Source of the DNA: Streptomyces sp. MBT53
Lineage (GTDB): Bacteria > Actinomycetota > Actinomycetes > Streptomycetales > Streptomycetaceae
Assembly: GCF_016654115.1 (NCBI RefSeq)
Contig: NZ_JAEQAZ010000034.1
Span: forward strand, 1 to 33,831
DNA: 33,831 bases
Direction: 5' to 3'
Of this stretch, positions 33,766 to 33,831 are shown piece after piece (the stretch's first letter is position 1; the number at the start of each line of letters is the position of its first letter). The position numbers and the translations under genes were made by a program. The notes below the pieces were generated by a model. It made no database searches and had not been told where the DNA came from. It was given only the letters and a program-made list of their open reading frames with translations.

Positions 33766-33831
33766 TGCCTGAGCCCGTGACCCCCGTGACCTTTCCCCCC
33801 GCCTTCCTCTGGGGCGCCGCGACCTCCGCGT
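33765..33831 (+). CDS. bglC: Beta-glucosidase (GH1), N-terminal fragment cut by the window end
   Basis: Only the first 22 codons are present (MPEPVTPVTFPPAFLWGAATSA). FPPAFLWGAATSA is the conserved N-terminal signature of GH1 beta-glucosidases. The protein is predicted to hydrolyse imported cellobiose inside the cell, removing the CebR inducer. Position after cebG with its own CebR box matches bglC in Streptomyces. The rest of the gene lies beyond the window. Confidence 0.9.
   Translation, partial: MPEPVTPVTFPPAFLWGAATSA

Overview
This is a GC-rich actinobacterial chromosome segment, almost certainly Streptomyces. The evidence is the very high third-position GC, frequent GTG and TTG starts, a complete desferrioxamine (des) operon, adpA with a TTA codon next to orn, and a cellobiose (ceb) operon with perfect CebR boxes. 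From memory, the gene order follows the Streptomyces coelicolor interval from acdH through des, a GH20 hexosaminidase, glmS, adpA, orn and cebR-EFG-bglC. No integrase, transposase, phage gene or CRISPR array was seen.

Layout. 1-304: non-coding low-complexity repeats. 305-6720: a TetR regulator divergent from a leucine/isovalerate catabolic operon (methylcrotonyl-CoA carboxylase beta and alpha, HMG-CoA lyase, acyl-CoA dehydrogenase), with two near-identical palindromes between them. 6740-8511: a minus-strand, translationally coupled pair, a divergent polyprenyl synthetase-like protein and a heme oxygenase. 8690-15925: desferrioxamine uptake and biosynthesis (siderophore-binding lipoprotein, siderophore-interacting protein, desABCD), with iron boxes upstream of desE and desA and a strong terminator after desD. 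15946-20199: a secreted GH20 hexosaminidase, a DUF4429/SHOCT protein and a Tat-exported purple acid phosphatase-like protein, with a candidate DasR-type site. 20350-23776: a small orphan protein, glmS, an acetate-transporter family protein and a universal stress protein. 24102-26788: a small membrane protein, adpA and orn. 26870-29005: tRNA-His, a membrane-anchored Mrr-like nuclease, a GNAT acetyltransferase and a kinase-like protein. 29036-33831: cebR, the cebEFG cellobiose importer and the start of bglC.

How the genes work together. The liu-type operon would convert leucine-derived isovaleryl-CoA towards acetoacetate and acetyl-CoA. The des genes turn lysine into desferrioxamine and recover the ferric complex under iron control. 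The heme oxygenase beside them could add a second iron source. Hexosaminidase and GlmS sit at the two ends of amino-sugar metabolism. AdpA links the region to morphological development through its bldA-dependent leucine codon. CebR controls uptake and hydrolysis of cello-oligosaccharides.

The least explained item is the polyprenyl synthetase-like/heme oxygenase pair inserted between the leucine operon and the des genes. Its isoprenyl synthase has altered substrate-binding motifs, and its upstream region is shared with the desE iron box.
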